From contig DATGDH010000029.1 of the NCBI GenBank assembly GCA_035310985.1, positions 62,001 through 126,000 of the forward strand: a DNA stretch of 64,000 bases. The letters are read 5' to 3'. The stretch comes from DAHVFK01 sp035310985 (lineage in GTDB: Bacteria > Pseudomonadota > Gammaproteobacteria > Burkholderiales > SG8-39). The stretch's first letter is position 1. Each line of letters begins with the position of its first letter. Position numbers and translations under genes: made by a program. Positions 34,253 to 43,448 of this stretch are shown in pieces. The notes below the pieces were generated by a model, which worked only from the letters and a program-made list of their open reading frames with translations, was not told the origin of the DNA and did not search any database.

Positions 34253-37200
34253 TCAGTATTGTGTGCGTTTAATACTGTGCCACAACTTCGTCAGTCGCTT
34301 TGGCGACACCGGCACCGGCGTCTTCAGCTCCTGCGCAAACAGGGATACGCGCAACTCCTCGAGAAGCCAGCCGAACTGCTCGAGCTCCGCAGCGGGCGCG
34401 CCCTGCCGGGCGCGCGCGGCGTGCTCGCGCCTCCAGGCGTTCTGCAGCGGCGCGAGCTCGGCCATCAGGCGCGCGTCGCGCGCGGGGTCGGCGCGCAGCT
34501 TGTCCAGGCGCAACACCGCGGCTTTCAGGTAACGCGGAAGGTGCTGCATGCGCTCCCAGGAGGTCTGCGACAGGAAATGCGGGTGAAGCAGCCGCCCTGT
34601 GCTCGCCCTGATATCCGTGACGGCGTCCGGGAAGGACTTGGCGGCCGCGGCGAGGCGCTTTTGCAGCTGCACGTGCTCGGCGAGGATGGTCGCCGCCAGG
34701 CGGAGGATTTCCTGCGCGATCAGGTTCAGGCGACCTCGCCCGTCCTCGATGCGCTGTGCGAAGTCGTCTTGACGCATCGGCAGCGACTCGGCGAGGAAAC
34801 TGCGCTCGAGCGCAGCACCGACGATCTCGTCCTTCAGCTCGACGTCGCGCGCAAGCTGAGCGAACTGCAGGTTGAGCGCGTTGTCCCGCGCCACGGCTTT
34901 TTCGATGTCGCGAATGCGCTCGCGGAAGGCGAGCGCCAGCAGGCGCCTCACACCGGCGCGGTGCACTTCGCGCGCGCGCTCGGGGGAGTCGAATACCTGC
35001 AGCGTGACGCCGTCGCCGGCGTCGACCAGCGCCGGATATCCGACCAGCGTCCGGCCGCCGCGCTCGATCTCCATGACTTCGGCCAGGTCGCCGAAGCTCC
35101 AGCTGCGGTAGCGCTCGCCTTCGGCGACCGGCGCCTGCTCGCGCAGCGCCGCTTCGGATTCGGGTGCGAGCACACGTTTCAGAGCGACGAGATTGCGACC
35201 CAGGCCGAGCTGGCGCCCGTGCTCGTCAATTACGCGAAAGTTCATCTGCAGGTGCGGCGGCGCGGAGTCCGGCCGGATGGCGTCGATGGGCACCTCGAGA
35301 TTAAGACGGTCGCGAATGTAGCGCGCGAGCGCCGTGCTCAGCGCCACGTCGGCGGGTTGCGCCGCCGCAACGAACTCTTCGGCGAATTCGTCCAGCGGAC
35401 CGAGCTTTTGACGCAGCCGCTGTGGCAGCGACTTGGCGAGTGACCGGATCTTTTCCTTCAGCAGCCCCGGCACCAGCCATTCGCAGCGCGCCACCGGCAG
35501 CTGGTTCAGCAGCGCGACGGGGACGGTCATCGTGACGCCGTCGCGCGCCGAGCCCGGCTCGAAGTGGTACTCCAGCTCGAACTCGTTCGCCCCGAGGCGC
35601 AGCCGCGGCGGGAAATTGTGCGTAGTGATGCCTGCGGCCTCGTGCCGCATCAGGTCACTGCGCTCGAGGTACAGTAACTTCGGTTTCGCGCGCTCGGCTT
35701 CCCTGCGCCAGGTTTCGAATTCCGCGCCGCTGTGCACGCCCTCAGGCACGCGCGCATCGTAGAAGGCGAAGATCAGCTCGTCGTCCACTAGGATGTCGGG
35801 TCGGCGCGACTTGTGTTCGAGCTTCTCGATGTCGTGCACCAGCTTGCGGTTGTGCGCGAAGAACGGCGCGCGCGTGTCGTAATCACCCTCGACCAGCGCG
35901 GAGCGGATGAAGATGTCGCGCGCCTCGGCGGGCTCGAATTGGCCGTAATCGACGCGCCGGTTGGCATATACGGGCAGCCCGTAGAGCGTCCCGCTTTCCA
36001 AAGCCACCACCTGCGCACGCGTCTTCTCCCAGTGCGGTCGATCCCGGTGGCGCTTGATCACGTGGGAGCCAAGTTCCTCGAGCCACTTGGGGTCGATCGA
36101 CGCCACCGTGCGCGCGAAAAGGCGCGTCGTCTCGACCAGCTCGGCGGCAACGATCCATTTGCCCGGCTTCGTGGTCCACGATCCCGGATGCATCCGGAAC
36201 TTGATGCCGCGCGCCCCAGCATATGCGCCGCCCTCCTCGTCGCGCATGCCGACGTTGCCCAGCAGCCCGCTGAGCAGCGCGCGGTGAATCGCGCGATAGC
36301 CCGCGGGAGTCGCCGGGTCGGAGCGCGACGCGCGCCAGCCGAGCTCGGACACCATGGCATGCAGCTGGCCGTGAACGTCGCGCCACTCGCGCATGCGCGG
36401 AACCGAGATGAAGTTCTCGCGGCAAGCCTTCTCCCACCGGCCTTCGAACAGCTTCCAAATCTTGAGATAAGAGAGAAAATCGGAGCGCTCGTCCGCATAG
36501 CGCGCGTGCCGCTCGTCGGCGGCCCCCGCGTTCTCCATGGGCCGCAGGCGCGGATCCTGGGCCGAGAGCGCCGCGCCGATGACGAGCAGTTGATCCAGGC
36601 AGCCTTCGCGGCGGGCGGCAAGCAGCATGCGGCCAATGCGCGGATCGACCGGCAGGCCGGCCAGCTCGCGGCCTGCGTCGGTCAACTCGTTCGCCTCGTC
36701 GACCGCGCCGAGCTCGGCGAGCAGCGCATAGCCGTCGGCGATGGCGCGCGGACTGGGCGCATCGAGAAAAGGGAACTCCTCGATGCGTCCGAGTCCGAGG
36801 CTCTTGGCGCGTAGGATCACCGCAGCGAGCGATGAGCGCAGCACCTCAGGATCGGTGTAGGGCGCGCGCCGCGCATAGTCTTCCTCGTCGTACAGGCGTA
36901 TGCAGATACCGTCGCGCACCCGACCGCAGCGCCCGGCGCGCTGCGTGGCCGCCGCCTGCGACACGCTCTCGACGTGCAGTTGCTCGACCTTGTTGCGGTA
37001 GCTGTAGCGCTTGACGCGCGCGAGGCCGGTATCGACGACGTAGCGGATGCGCGGCACCGTAAGCGAGGTCTCGGCGACATTGGTGGCGAGCACGATGCGC
37101 CGCGCCGTGCCCGGCCGGAAAACGCGGTCCTGCTCCGCGGCGGACAGGCGCGAATAGAGAGGCAGGATCTCGGTGTGCGGCGGATGATGCTTGCGGAGGA

Positions 37201-37966
37201 CTTCTGCAGCGTCGCGGATCTCTCGCTCGCCCGGAAGGAACACGAGCACGTCGCCGGGGCCCTGGGCGCACAGCTCGTCGACCGCCGCGGCGAGCGCCCG
37301 CTCCTCTTCCTCGCGCGTGGTGTCCTCAGCGTCGCCTTCGACGGGCCGGTAGCGCACTTCGACCGGATAGAGGCGTCCGGACACCTCGATCACCGGCGTG
37401 CCCCCGAAATGCTGCGCGAAGCGCGCGGCGTCGATAGTCGCCGAGGTGACCACGAGCTTCAGATCGGGGCGTTGCGGCAGCAGCCGCTTCAGGTAGCCGA
37501 GCAGGAAGTCAATATTCAGGCTGCGCTCGTGCGCCTCGTCGATGATGATCGAATCGTACTGCCGCAGCTCGGGATCAGACTGTGTCTCGGCGAGCAGGAT
37601 ACCGTCGGTCATCAGCTTGACGACAGAGTCGCGACCGACCCTGTCCTGGAAGCGCACCCTGTAGCCGACCAGCGAACCGAGCTCGCTGCCGAGCTCCTCG
37701 GCGATGCGCGCGGCCACCGAGCGCGCGGCGATCCTGCGCGGCTGCGTGTGGCCGATCATGCCGGCGACACCGCGGCCCATGGCGAGCAGGATCTTCGGCA
37801 GCTGCGTGGTCTTGCCGGACCCCGTCTCGCCGCACACGATCACCACCTGGTGGCGTTCGACGGCAGCGCGGATCTCGTCGCGGCGCGCGCTCACCGGCAA
37901 AGCCGGATCGAACCTGGGGGGTGGCAGGCCGGCGAGACGCTCGGCGCGTGTCGAGGCGGAATTCAA
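34253..37966 (-). CDS. hrpA: ATP-dependent RNA helicase HrpA
   Basis: A DEAH-box RNA helicase of 1237 residues. Walker A GETGSGKT (46–53), DEAH (143–146), SAT motif LVVTSATIDAARFAQHF, motif V/VI LATNVAETSLTVPRIRYVVD and QRAGRCGRVRDG. The long C-terminal HrpA-specific region (residues ~570–1237, DUF3418-type) is present, e.g. WTTKPGKWIVAAELVETTRL. HrpA acts in ribosome rescue/RNA metabolism in E. coli. It diverges from the liv transporter with 161 bases between, and appears to lead the operon with EI24 and CinA-like genes. Confidence 0.97.
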   Translation of the reverse strand: MNSASTRAERLAGLPPPRFDPALPVSARRDEIRAAVERHQVVIVCGETGSGKTTQLPKILLAMGRGVAGMIGHTQPRRIAARSVAARIAEELGSELGSLVGYRVRFQDRVGRDSVVKLMTDGILLAETQSDPELRQYDSIIIDEAHERSLNIDFLLGYLKRLLPQRPDLKLVVTSATIDAARFAQHFGGTPVIEVSGRLYPVEVRYRPVEGDAEDTTREEEERALAAAVDELCAQGPGDVLVFLPGEREIRDAAEVLRKHHPPHTEILPLYSRLSAAEQDRVFRPGTARRIVLATNVAETSLTVPRIRYVVDTGLARVKRYSYRNKVEQLHVESVSQAAATQRAGRCGRVRDGICIRLYDEEDYARRAPYTDPEVLRSSLAAVILRAKSLGLGRIEEFPFLDAPSPRAIADGYALLAELGAVDEANELTDAGRELAGLPVDPRIGRMLLAARREGCLDQLLVIGAALSAQDPRLRPMENAGAADERHARYADERSDFLSYLKIWKLFEGRWEKACRENFISVPRMREWRDVHGQLHAMVSELGWRASRSDPATPAGYRAIHRALLSGLLGNVGMRDEEGGAYAGARGIKFRMHPGSWTTKPGKWIVAAELVETTRLFARTVASIDPKWLEELGSHVIKRHRDRPHWEKTRAQVVALESGTLYGLPVYANRRVDYGQFEPAEARDIFIRSALVEGDYDTRAPFFAHNRKLVHDIEKLEHKSRRPDILVDDELIFAFYDARVPEGVHSGAEFETWRREAERAKPKLLYLERSDLMRHEAAGITTHNFPPRLRLGANEFELEYHFEPGSARDGVTMTVPVALLNQLPVARCEWLVPGLLKEKIRSLAKSLPQRLRQKLGPLDEFAEEFVAAAQPADVALSTALARYIRDRLNLEVPIDAIRPDSAPPHLQMNFRVIDEHGRQLGLGRNLVALKRVLAPESEAALREQAPVAEGERYRSWSFGDLAEVMEIERGGRTLVGYPALVDAGDGVTLQVFDSPERAREVHRAGVRRLLALAFRERIRDIEKAVARDNALNLQFAQLARDVELKDEIVGAALERSFLAESLPMRQDDFAQRIEDGRGRLNLIAQEILRLAATILAEHVQLQKRLAAAAKSFPDAVTDIRASTGRLLHPHFLSQTSWERMQHLPRYLKAAVLRLDKLRADPARDARLMAELAPLQNAWRREHAARARQGAPAAELEQFGWLLEELRVSLFAQELKTPVPVSPKRLTKLWHSIKRTQY

Positions 37967-38127
37967 TGCGCGCCCATTCTAGCGCGGCCCGCTCCCGTGC
38001 CCCTTGGGGCCCGATTGCCAGATTCGCGCCGAGCAATGTACCCTCTCGACCCGAGGCCCGCGCTGCGGGGAGGAGGAGTGGATGGTCTGCACATGCCGTC
38101 GCGCGGGCACCGCGCGCGTGAGCGCTC

Positions 38128-38904
38128 GTGACGTCGCCTAGCAGCATTCTGGAAGTCCGTGACGTCGCCGTGCAATTCGGCGGCATCGTCGCGCTCGACG
38201 GCGTGAGCTTCGAGGTGCCGCGCGGCGGCATCCTCGGGCTGATCGGGCCCAACGGCGCCGGCAAGACCACACTGTTCAATTGCCTGAGCTGCCTATACGT
38301 TCCGACCTCCGGTGACATCCTGTTCGAGGGACGCTCGATCCTCGGTGTCCGCTCGCATCGCATGGCGGGCATCGGCGTCGGACGCACGTTCCAGAACCTG
38401 GCGCTGTTCCATCGCCTGACGGTACTAGAGAACGTGCTCGTGGGCGCGCAGACAAGAGGGCGCAGCGATTTCCTGTCCAATGCGCTGCGCCTGCCCTGGG
38501 TGCGGCGCGAGGAGCGGGTGCTCGAGGACAAGGCTTGGGCCCTGCTCGAGTACCTCGATCTGGAGCGGGTCGCGCATCTGCCTGCTGGCGCACTGCCTTT
38601 CGGCACGCAAAAGCGCGTGGAGCTCGCGCGCGCCCTCGCGAGCGAGCCGAAGCTCTTGCTGCTCGATGAGCCCGCGGGAGGCCTGAACCACGAGGAAGTC
38701 GAGGCATTGGGTCAGCTGTTCCGGAAGATCCGCGACGACATGCGCCTCACCGTGCTGCTCGTCGAGCACCACATGAGCCTGGTGATGTCGATCTCCGAGC
38801 ACGTCGTGGTGCTGAACTTCGGCCGCAAGATCTTCGAAGGGCTTCCCGCCGACGTGCAGAAGCACCCCGAAGTAATCGAAGCCTACCTCGGCACCGGACA
38901 CTAA
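38128..38904 (+). CDS. livG: Branched-chain amino acid ABC transporter ATP-binding protein LivG
   Basis: A 258-residue ABC ATPase of the HAAT family. Walker A GPNGAGKTT, Q-loop RTFQNLALFHRLTVLENVLVG (split over the conserved FQN), signature LPFGTQKRVELARAL (the LivG form of LSGGQ), Walker B LLLLDEPAGGLN, and H-switch VEHHMSLVM. GTG start at 38128. First gene of livGFHMK. The substrate may be branched-chain amino acids, but HAAT transporters also carry urea, amides and aromatic acids. Confidence 0.95.
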   Translation: MTSPSSILEVRDVAVQFGGIVALDGVSFEVPRGGILGLIGPNGAGKTTLFNCLSCLYVPTSGDILFEGRSILGVRSHRMAGIGVGRTFQNLALFHRLTVLENVLVGAQTRGRSDFLSNALRLPWVRREERVLEDKAWALLEYLDLERVAHLPAGALPFGTQKRVELARALASEPKLLLLDEPAGGLNHEEVEALGQLFRKIRDDMRLTVLLVEHHMSLVMSISEHVVVLNFGRKIFEGLPADVQKHPEVIEAYLGTGH

Positions 38905-39614
38905 TGGCGCTGCTCGAAGTCTCCAACCTCGAGGCCTTCTACGGCCAGACGCAAGTGCTGCGCGGCCTGAGCTTCAACCTCGAGGAGGGCGGAGTGACGG
39001 CCATTCTCGGCGCGAACGGCGCCGGCAAGACGACCACGCTGCGCGCGATCTGCGGCATGGTGCGCACGAGCGGAGAGGTGCGCTTTGCCGGGGAGCGAAT
39101 CACTGCGCGGGCAACAGAATCGATCGTGCGCTACGGCATCGCGCACGTGCCCGAAGGGCGCGGCACCTTCGTGCGCCTGAGTACCGAGCAAAACCTCAGG
39201 CTCGGCGCCTACGCACGCAAGGACGCCGCCGGCGTGGCCGACGACCTGGAGCGCGTCTACCGCTACTTTCCGCGCCTGAAAGAGCGCCGCAATCAGCAGG
39301 CGGGGACACTCTCGGGCGGCGAGCAGCAGATGCTCGCGGTCGGCCGGGCGCTGATGATGCGCCCTAAGCTGATGCTGCTCGACGAGCCTTCCTTCGGCCT
39401 GGCGCCGCTGCTCACCGAGGAGCTGTTCCGCATCCTGGGAGCGATCAGCCGCGAGCAGCAGGTGAGCATGCTGATAGTCGAGCAGAATGCATTGCTCGCG
39501 CTGGGGATCGCCGACCAGGCCTACCTGCTCGAGACCGGGCGCATCGTGATGAGCGGCAAGGCGCAGGAAATCAGCCGCAACGAGAGCGTGCGCAAGGCCT
39601 ACCTCGGATATTAG
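38904..39614 (+). CDS. livF: Branched-chain amino acid ABC transporter ATP-binding protein LivF
   Basis: The second HAAT ATPase, 236 residues. Walker A GANGAGKTT, signature LSGGEQQMLAVGRALM, Walker B LMLLDEPSFGLAPLL, H-switch IVEQNALLAL. It starts on the last base of the livG stop (TAATG), so the two ATPases are co-translated. Confidence 0.95.
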   Translation: MALLEVSNLEAFYGQTQVLRGLSFNLEEGGVTAILGANGAGKTTTLRAICGMVRTSGEVRFAGERITARATESIVRYGIAHVPEGRGTFVRLSTEQNLRLGAYARKDAAGVADDLERVYRYFPRLKERRNQQAGTLSGGEQQMLAVGRALMMRPKLMLLDEPSFGLAPLLTEELFRILGAISREQQVSMLIVEQNALLALGIADQAYLLETGRIVMSGKAQEISRNESVRKAYLGY

Positions 39615-39624
39615 GGAGCGCGCG

Positions 39625-40503
39625 ATGGATCTCTTTTTGCAGCAGACCTTCGACGGGCTCGCTTTCGGGGGCATCTACGCCTGTGTCGCGCTGGCGGTGG
39701 TAATGATCTATCAGGCCACCGATCACCTGAACTTTGCCCAAGGCGAGATGGCGATGTTCTCCACCTATATCGCATTCACGCTGTTGCATCATGGAGTGCC
39801 CTATTGGTGGGCGTTCCTGCTGACCATGGCGATCTCGTTCATCGGCGGAGTGCTGGTCGAGCGCATCATAGTGCGCCCGGTGGAAGGCACTTCGGTGCTG
39901 AACGAGGTCATCGTGTTCATCGGCCTGCTTGCCATCTTTAACTCGCTTGCCGGCTGGATCTGGGACTACACGATCAAACCCTTCCCGAGCCCCTTCCCTG
40001 ACAAGGCGCCTTTCGGCATTACCTTCATTGGTCCGCACGATTTCGGCGTGATCGGCGTGACGCTGATGGTGCTCGCCGCAGTGTTCCTGTTCTTTCGCTT
40101 CACCCCCGTGGGCCTGGCGATGCGAGCGGCGGCGCAGAATCCCGATTCGGCGCGGCTCGTGGGCATCCGCGTCGGCTGGATGCTCGCGCTCGGCTGGGGC
40201 CTCGCTGCGGCGATCGGGTCGGTGGCGGGCATGATGGTGGCGCCGATCGTATTCCTCGAGCCAAACATGATGATGGGTATCCTGCTCTACGGCTTCGCCG
40301 GCGCGCTGCTCGGCGGCATCAGTAACCCGGTGGGAGCCGTTGCCGGCGGCTTCATGGTCGGAGTGCTGGAGAACTGGGTGGGCACTTATGTGCCCTTCGT
40401 TGGAAGCCAACTCAAGCTCACCGTGGCGCTCGTGCTGATCGTTACGGTGCTGGTGTTCCGGCCAAGCGGGCTTTTTGGTCACGTCGTCGTGAGAAGGGTC
40501 TAG
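39625..40503 (+). CDS. livH: Branched-chain amino acid ABC transporter permease LivH
   Basis: An inner-membrane permease of 292 residues with about eight helices. Typical start LQQTFDGLAFGGIYACVALA and DHLNFAQGEMAMFSTYIAF; the EAA-like loop AAAQNPDSARLVGIRVGWML contacts the ATPases. It lies 10 bases after livF. Confidence 0.95.
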   Translation: MDLFLQQTFDGLAFGGIYACVALAVVMIYQATDHLNFAQGEMAMFSTYIAFTLLHHGVPYWWAFLLTMAISFIGGVLVERIIVRPVEGTSVLNEVIVFIGLLAIFNSLAGWIWDYTIKPFPSPFPDKAPFGITFIGPHDFGVIGVTLMVLAAVFLFFRFTPVGLAMRAAAQNPDSARLVGIRVGWMLALGWGLAAAIGSVAGMMVAPIVFLEPNMMMGILLYGFAGALLGGISNPVGAVAGGFMVGVLENWVGTYVPFVGSQLKLTVALVLIVTVLVFRPSGLFGHVVVRRV

Positions 40504-40506
40504 CCG

Positions 40507-41544
40507 ATGGATGCTCGCTCCAACGCGAAGTCCCGCGAGCTGGCAGCGCTCGCGAGCGGGGCCAAGCTCTCCAGGTCGCAACTCGTCGGGCTGGCACTCG
40601 CGCTCCTGGCGGCGTTCGCACTGCCGTGGTTCATCAGCGACTATCGCAACTTCCAGTTCACGCTGGCAATCAGCTACGCGATGGCGGTGCTGGGGCTGAA
40701 CATTCTCGTGGGCTACAACGGCCAATTCTCGCTCGGTCACGCCGCCTTCTACGCGATCGGCGCGTACACCGCTGCGATCATGATGGAGCAAGGCGGGTTT
40801 TCGTATTACTGGACCATCCCGGTGGCCGGGCTGGTCTGCCTGGTGGCAGGCTTCCTGTTCGGCCTGCCGGCACTGCGCCTCGAGGGCCTCTATCTTGCGC
40901 TCGCCACATTCGCTCTCTCGGTTGCTACCCCGCAAATGCTGAAGTACGACGCGATATCGCCCTGGACTGGCGGCGTACAGGGCGTCAGCATCACCAAGCC
41001 CGATCCGCCCTTCGGTCTGCCGATCTCACAAGACCAGTGGCTGTACCTGTTTTCGCTTGCGGTGATGCTGGTGCTGTTCGTGTGTGCCTGGAATATGTTG
41101 CGCGGCCGCACGGGGCGCGCACTCAAGGCGATCCGCGACAACCCGATCGCGGCGAGCGCGATGGGCGTCGACACCGCGCTCTATAAATCGCTGACGTTCG
41201 GCGTCAGCGCGCTCTACACGGGGATAGCGGGCGCGCTCGGAGCGATCGCGATCCAGTTCGTGGCGCCCGATACCTTCAATTTCTTCCTCTCAATAGCGTT
41301 TCTCGTCGGCGTTGTGATCGGCGGGCTCGCCTCGATTCCCGGGGCCGTATTCGGCGGCTTGGTGATCGTGTTCATCCCCAACTTCGCGGAGCAGGTTTCC
41401 AAGGCCGCTCCCTGGGCGATCTACGGCGCCGTCCTGATCCTGTTCATGTATTTCATGCCCGCGGGAATTTGGGGCTTCATCAGAATGTTGTATGCTTGGT
41501 TTACAAGAAAGCGCGGGGGAGAAAGCGACTCGCGCGCTCGCTGA
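40507..41544 (+). CDS. livM: Branched-chain amino acid ABC transporter permease LivM
   Basis: The second permease, 345 residues, about ten helices. Signatures: VGYNGQFSLGHAAFYAIGAY and the ATPase-coupling loop ALKAIRDNPIAASAMGVDTA. The N-terminal ~35 residues are polar. It starts 3 bases after the livH stop. Confidence 0.95.
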   Translation: MDARSNAKSRELAALASGAKLSRSQLVGLALALLAAFALPWFISDYRNFQFTLAISYAMAVLGLNILVGYNGQFSLGHAAFYAIGAYTAAIMMEQGGFSYYWTIPVAGLVCLVAGFLFGLPALRLEGLYLALATFALSVATPQMLKYDAISPWTGGVQGVSITKPDPPFGLPISQDQWLYLFSLAVMLVLFVCAWNMLRGRTGRALKAIRDNPIAASAMGVDTALYKSLTFGVSALYTGIAGALGAIAIQFVAPDTFNFFLSIAFLVGVVIGGLASIPGAVFGGLVIVFIPNFAEQVSKAAPWAIYGAVLILFMYFMPAGIWGFIRMLYAWFTRKRGGESDSRAR

Positions 41545-41585
41545 CCGGGAGCAGCCGTCATAGTTCACAAAGGAGGAGGTGCGTG

Positions 41586-42797
41586 ATGCTTCACAGAAAA
41601 CTGCTGGTGGCGGCCGCGGCCGTCGCATTGACGATCGGCGCGGGCCCTGTCGCCGCCAAGAAGATGTACGGCCCAGGGGTCACGGACACGGAGATCAAGA
41701 TCGGCAACATCAACCCCTACAGCGGACCCGCCTCGGCTTACGGCGCCATCGGCAAGGGTATCGCCGCCTACTTCAAGATGGTGAACGACAACGGCGGCGT
41801 GAACGGGCGCAAGATCGACTTCATCAGTCTGGACGACGGCTATAGCCCGCCCAAGGCCGTCGAGGCGGCGCGCGAGCTCGTCGAGAAGGACCAGGCGCTC
41901 CTCATCTTCCAGTCCCTTGGCACGCCGAGCAATACCGCGATCCACAAGTACATGAACGCGAAGAAGGTGCCGCAGCTCTTCGTGGCCACCGGCGCTGGCA
42001 AGTGGAACGACCCGAAGCACTTCCACTGGACCATGGGCTGGCAGCCGTCCTATCCCGGTGAAGCAGAGATCTACGCGGCCTGGCTGCTCAAGAACAAGCC
42101 GAACGCCAAGGTTGGGATCCTGTACCAGAACGACGACTACGGTAAGGACTACCTGGACGGGTTCCTCAAGGGGCTGGGCGCGAAGGCGAAGACGATGGTG
42201 GTGGCCAAGGAGTCCTACGAGGTGACGGACCCCACAGTCGACTCGCAGATCATCAAGCTCAAGGATTCGGGCGCAGACACGTTCTTCAACATCACCACGC
42301 CGAAGTTCGCCGCTCAAGCGATCCGCAAGGCCTACGACTCGGGCTGGAAGCCGCTGCAGTTTCTAAACAACGTTTCAAGTGCGATCGGGTCGGTGCTGAA
42401 GCCTGCCGGATTCGAGCAATCGACCGGAGTGATCACGACCGTGTACCAGATGGACTACAGCGACCCGCAGTTCAAAGATGATCCTGCCATGAAGGCGTGG
42501 GACGCGTGGATGGACAAGTACATGCCGGGCGCCGACAAGACCAACGGCAACTACATCTTCGCCTACAACGTGGCCTATACGATGGTCCAGGTGCTGAAGC
42601 AGGCCGGCGACGACCTGACCCGCGCGAATGTCATGAAGCAGGCCGCGAACCTGAAGAATGTCAAGGTTCCGCTGTTGCTGCCCGGGATCACGGTGGATAC
42701 CTCACCGACCGACTACGCCCCGATCCAGTGCGAGCAGCTGGCGAAGTTCGACGGTAAAGAGTGGCACCGCTTCGGCGACGTGATCTGCCCGAAATAA
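41586..42797 (+). CDS. livK: Branched-chain amino acid type substrate-binding protein LivK
   Basis: A periplasmic type I binding protein of 403 residues. Signal peptide MLHRKLLVAAAAVALTIGAG. The mature start has GVTDTEIKIGNINPYSGPAS, then FISLDDGYSPPKAVEAAREL and KVGILYQNDDYGKDYLDGFL. The group is closer to HAAT proteins for diverse amides and acids than to classical LivJ/K, so the ligand is open. The ATG at 41586 has a strong AAAGGAGGAGG site; the upstream frame overlaps livM and is rejected. Last gene of the operon, followed by a terminator. Confidence 0.95.
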   Translation: MLHRKLLVAAAAVALTIGAGPVAAKKMYGPGVTDTEIKIGNINPYSGPASAYGAIGKGIAAYFKMVNDNGGVNGRKIDFISLDDGYSPPKAVEAARELVEKDQALLIFQSLGTPSNTAIHKYMNAKKVPQLFVATGAGKWNDPKHFHWTMGWQPSYPGEAEIYAAWLLKNKPNAKVGILYQNDDYGKDYLDGFLKGLGAKAKTMVVAKESYEVTDPTVDSQIIKLKDSGADTFFNITTPKFAAQAIRKAYDSGWKPLQFLNNVSSAIGSVLKPAGFEQSTGVITTVYQMDYSDPQFKDDPAMKAWDAWMDKYMPGADKTNGNYIFAYNVAYTMVQVLKQAGDDLTRANVMKQAANLKNVKVPLLLPGITVDTSPTDYAPIQCEQLAKFDGKEWHRFGDVICPK

Positions 42798-42820
42798 GCT
42801 CCAGTCAGGAGTGTAGTGAG

Positions 42821-42853
42821 AAGGCCCGTCGAAATCGGCGGGCCTTTTCTTTT
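42821..42853 (+). terminator. Terminator after livK
   Basis: Stem AAGGCCCG/CGGGCCTT with an internal loop, followed by TTCTTTTTC. It lies 24 bases after livK and just before the ribE stop on the other strand. Confidence 0.85.
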
Positions 42854-42860
42854 TCGCCGT

Positions 42861-43448
42861 TCAGCGCGCGGCGAGCATCCGCTCGAGGTAGCGCGCGATC
42901 AGGTCGATCTCCAGGTTGACGCGCGCGCCGCGCTCCAGGCGCGAAAGCGTGGTGGCGACCAGCGTGTGCGGGATCAAGTTGATGTCGAACGCGTCGCCCT
43001 CGACCCGGTTGACTGTCAGCGAGACGCCGTCGACGCAGATCGAGCCCTTGCGCGCGACGTAGCGCGCCAGTTCGCGTGGCGCGCGCAGCCGCAGCAGCAT
43101 CGACTCGCCGGCACGCTCGAGAGCGAGCACCTCGCCGAGGCCGTCGACGTGTCCGGTGACAAGATGTCCGCCGAGCTTGTCGCCCAGACGGAGCGACTTC
43201 TCGAGGTTCACGTTACCCGGCCGATCGAACCCCACCGTGCACGCCAGCGTCTCGCGCGAGACGTCGAAAGACAAGCGCTTGCCCGCGATCGCAGCCACGG
43301 TCAGGCAGGCGCCTTGCACGCACACCGAATCGCCGAGCGCGACGTCCGACAGCTCGAATCCGTCCGCCGCGACCGTGATGCGCACGCCAGCTTCGAGCGG
43401 GGCCACCGCCTCGATCGTCCCAATCGCCTGCACGATGCCGGTGAACAT
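42861..43448 (-). CDS. ribE: Riboflavin synthase alpha subunit
   Basis: Dismutates two 6,7-dimethyl-8-ribityllumazines to riboflavin. 195 residues in two lumazine-binding barrels: MFTGIVQAIGTIEAV and the second HLVTGHVDGLGEVLALER, with GACLTVAAI and GVSLTVNRV. The ATG at 43448 overlaps the ribD stop by one base (TGATG). Confidence 0.97.
   Translation of the reverse strand: MFTGIVQAIGTIEAVAPLEAGVRITVAADGFELSDVALGDSVCVQGACLTVAAIAGKRLSFDVSRETLACTVGFDRPGNVNLEKSLRLGDKLGGHLVTGHVDGLGEVLALERAGESMLLRLRAPRELARYVARKGSICVDGVSLTVNRVEGDAFDINLIPHTLVATTLSRLERGARVNLEIDLIARYLERMLAAR

Noticed and set aside
39571..40935. 454-codon minus-strand open frame opposite livH/livM
   Set aside because: It is His/Arg/Glu-rich and antisense to two clear permease genes.
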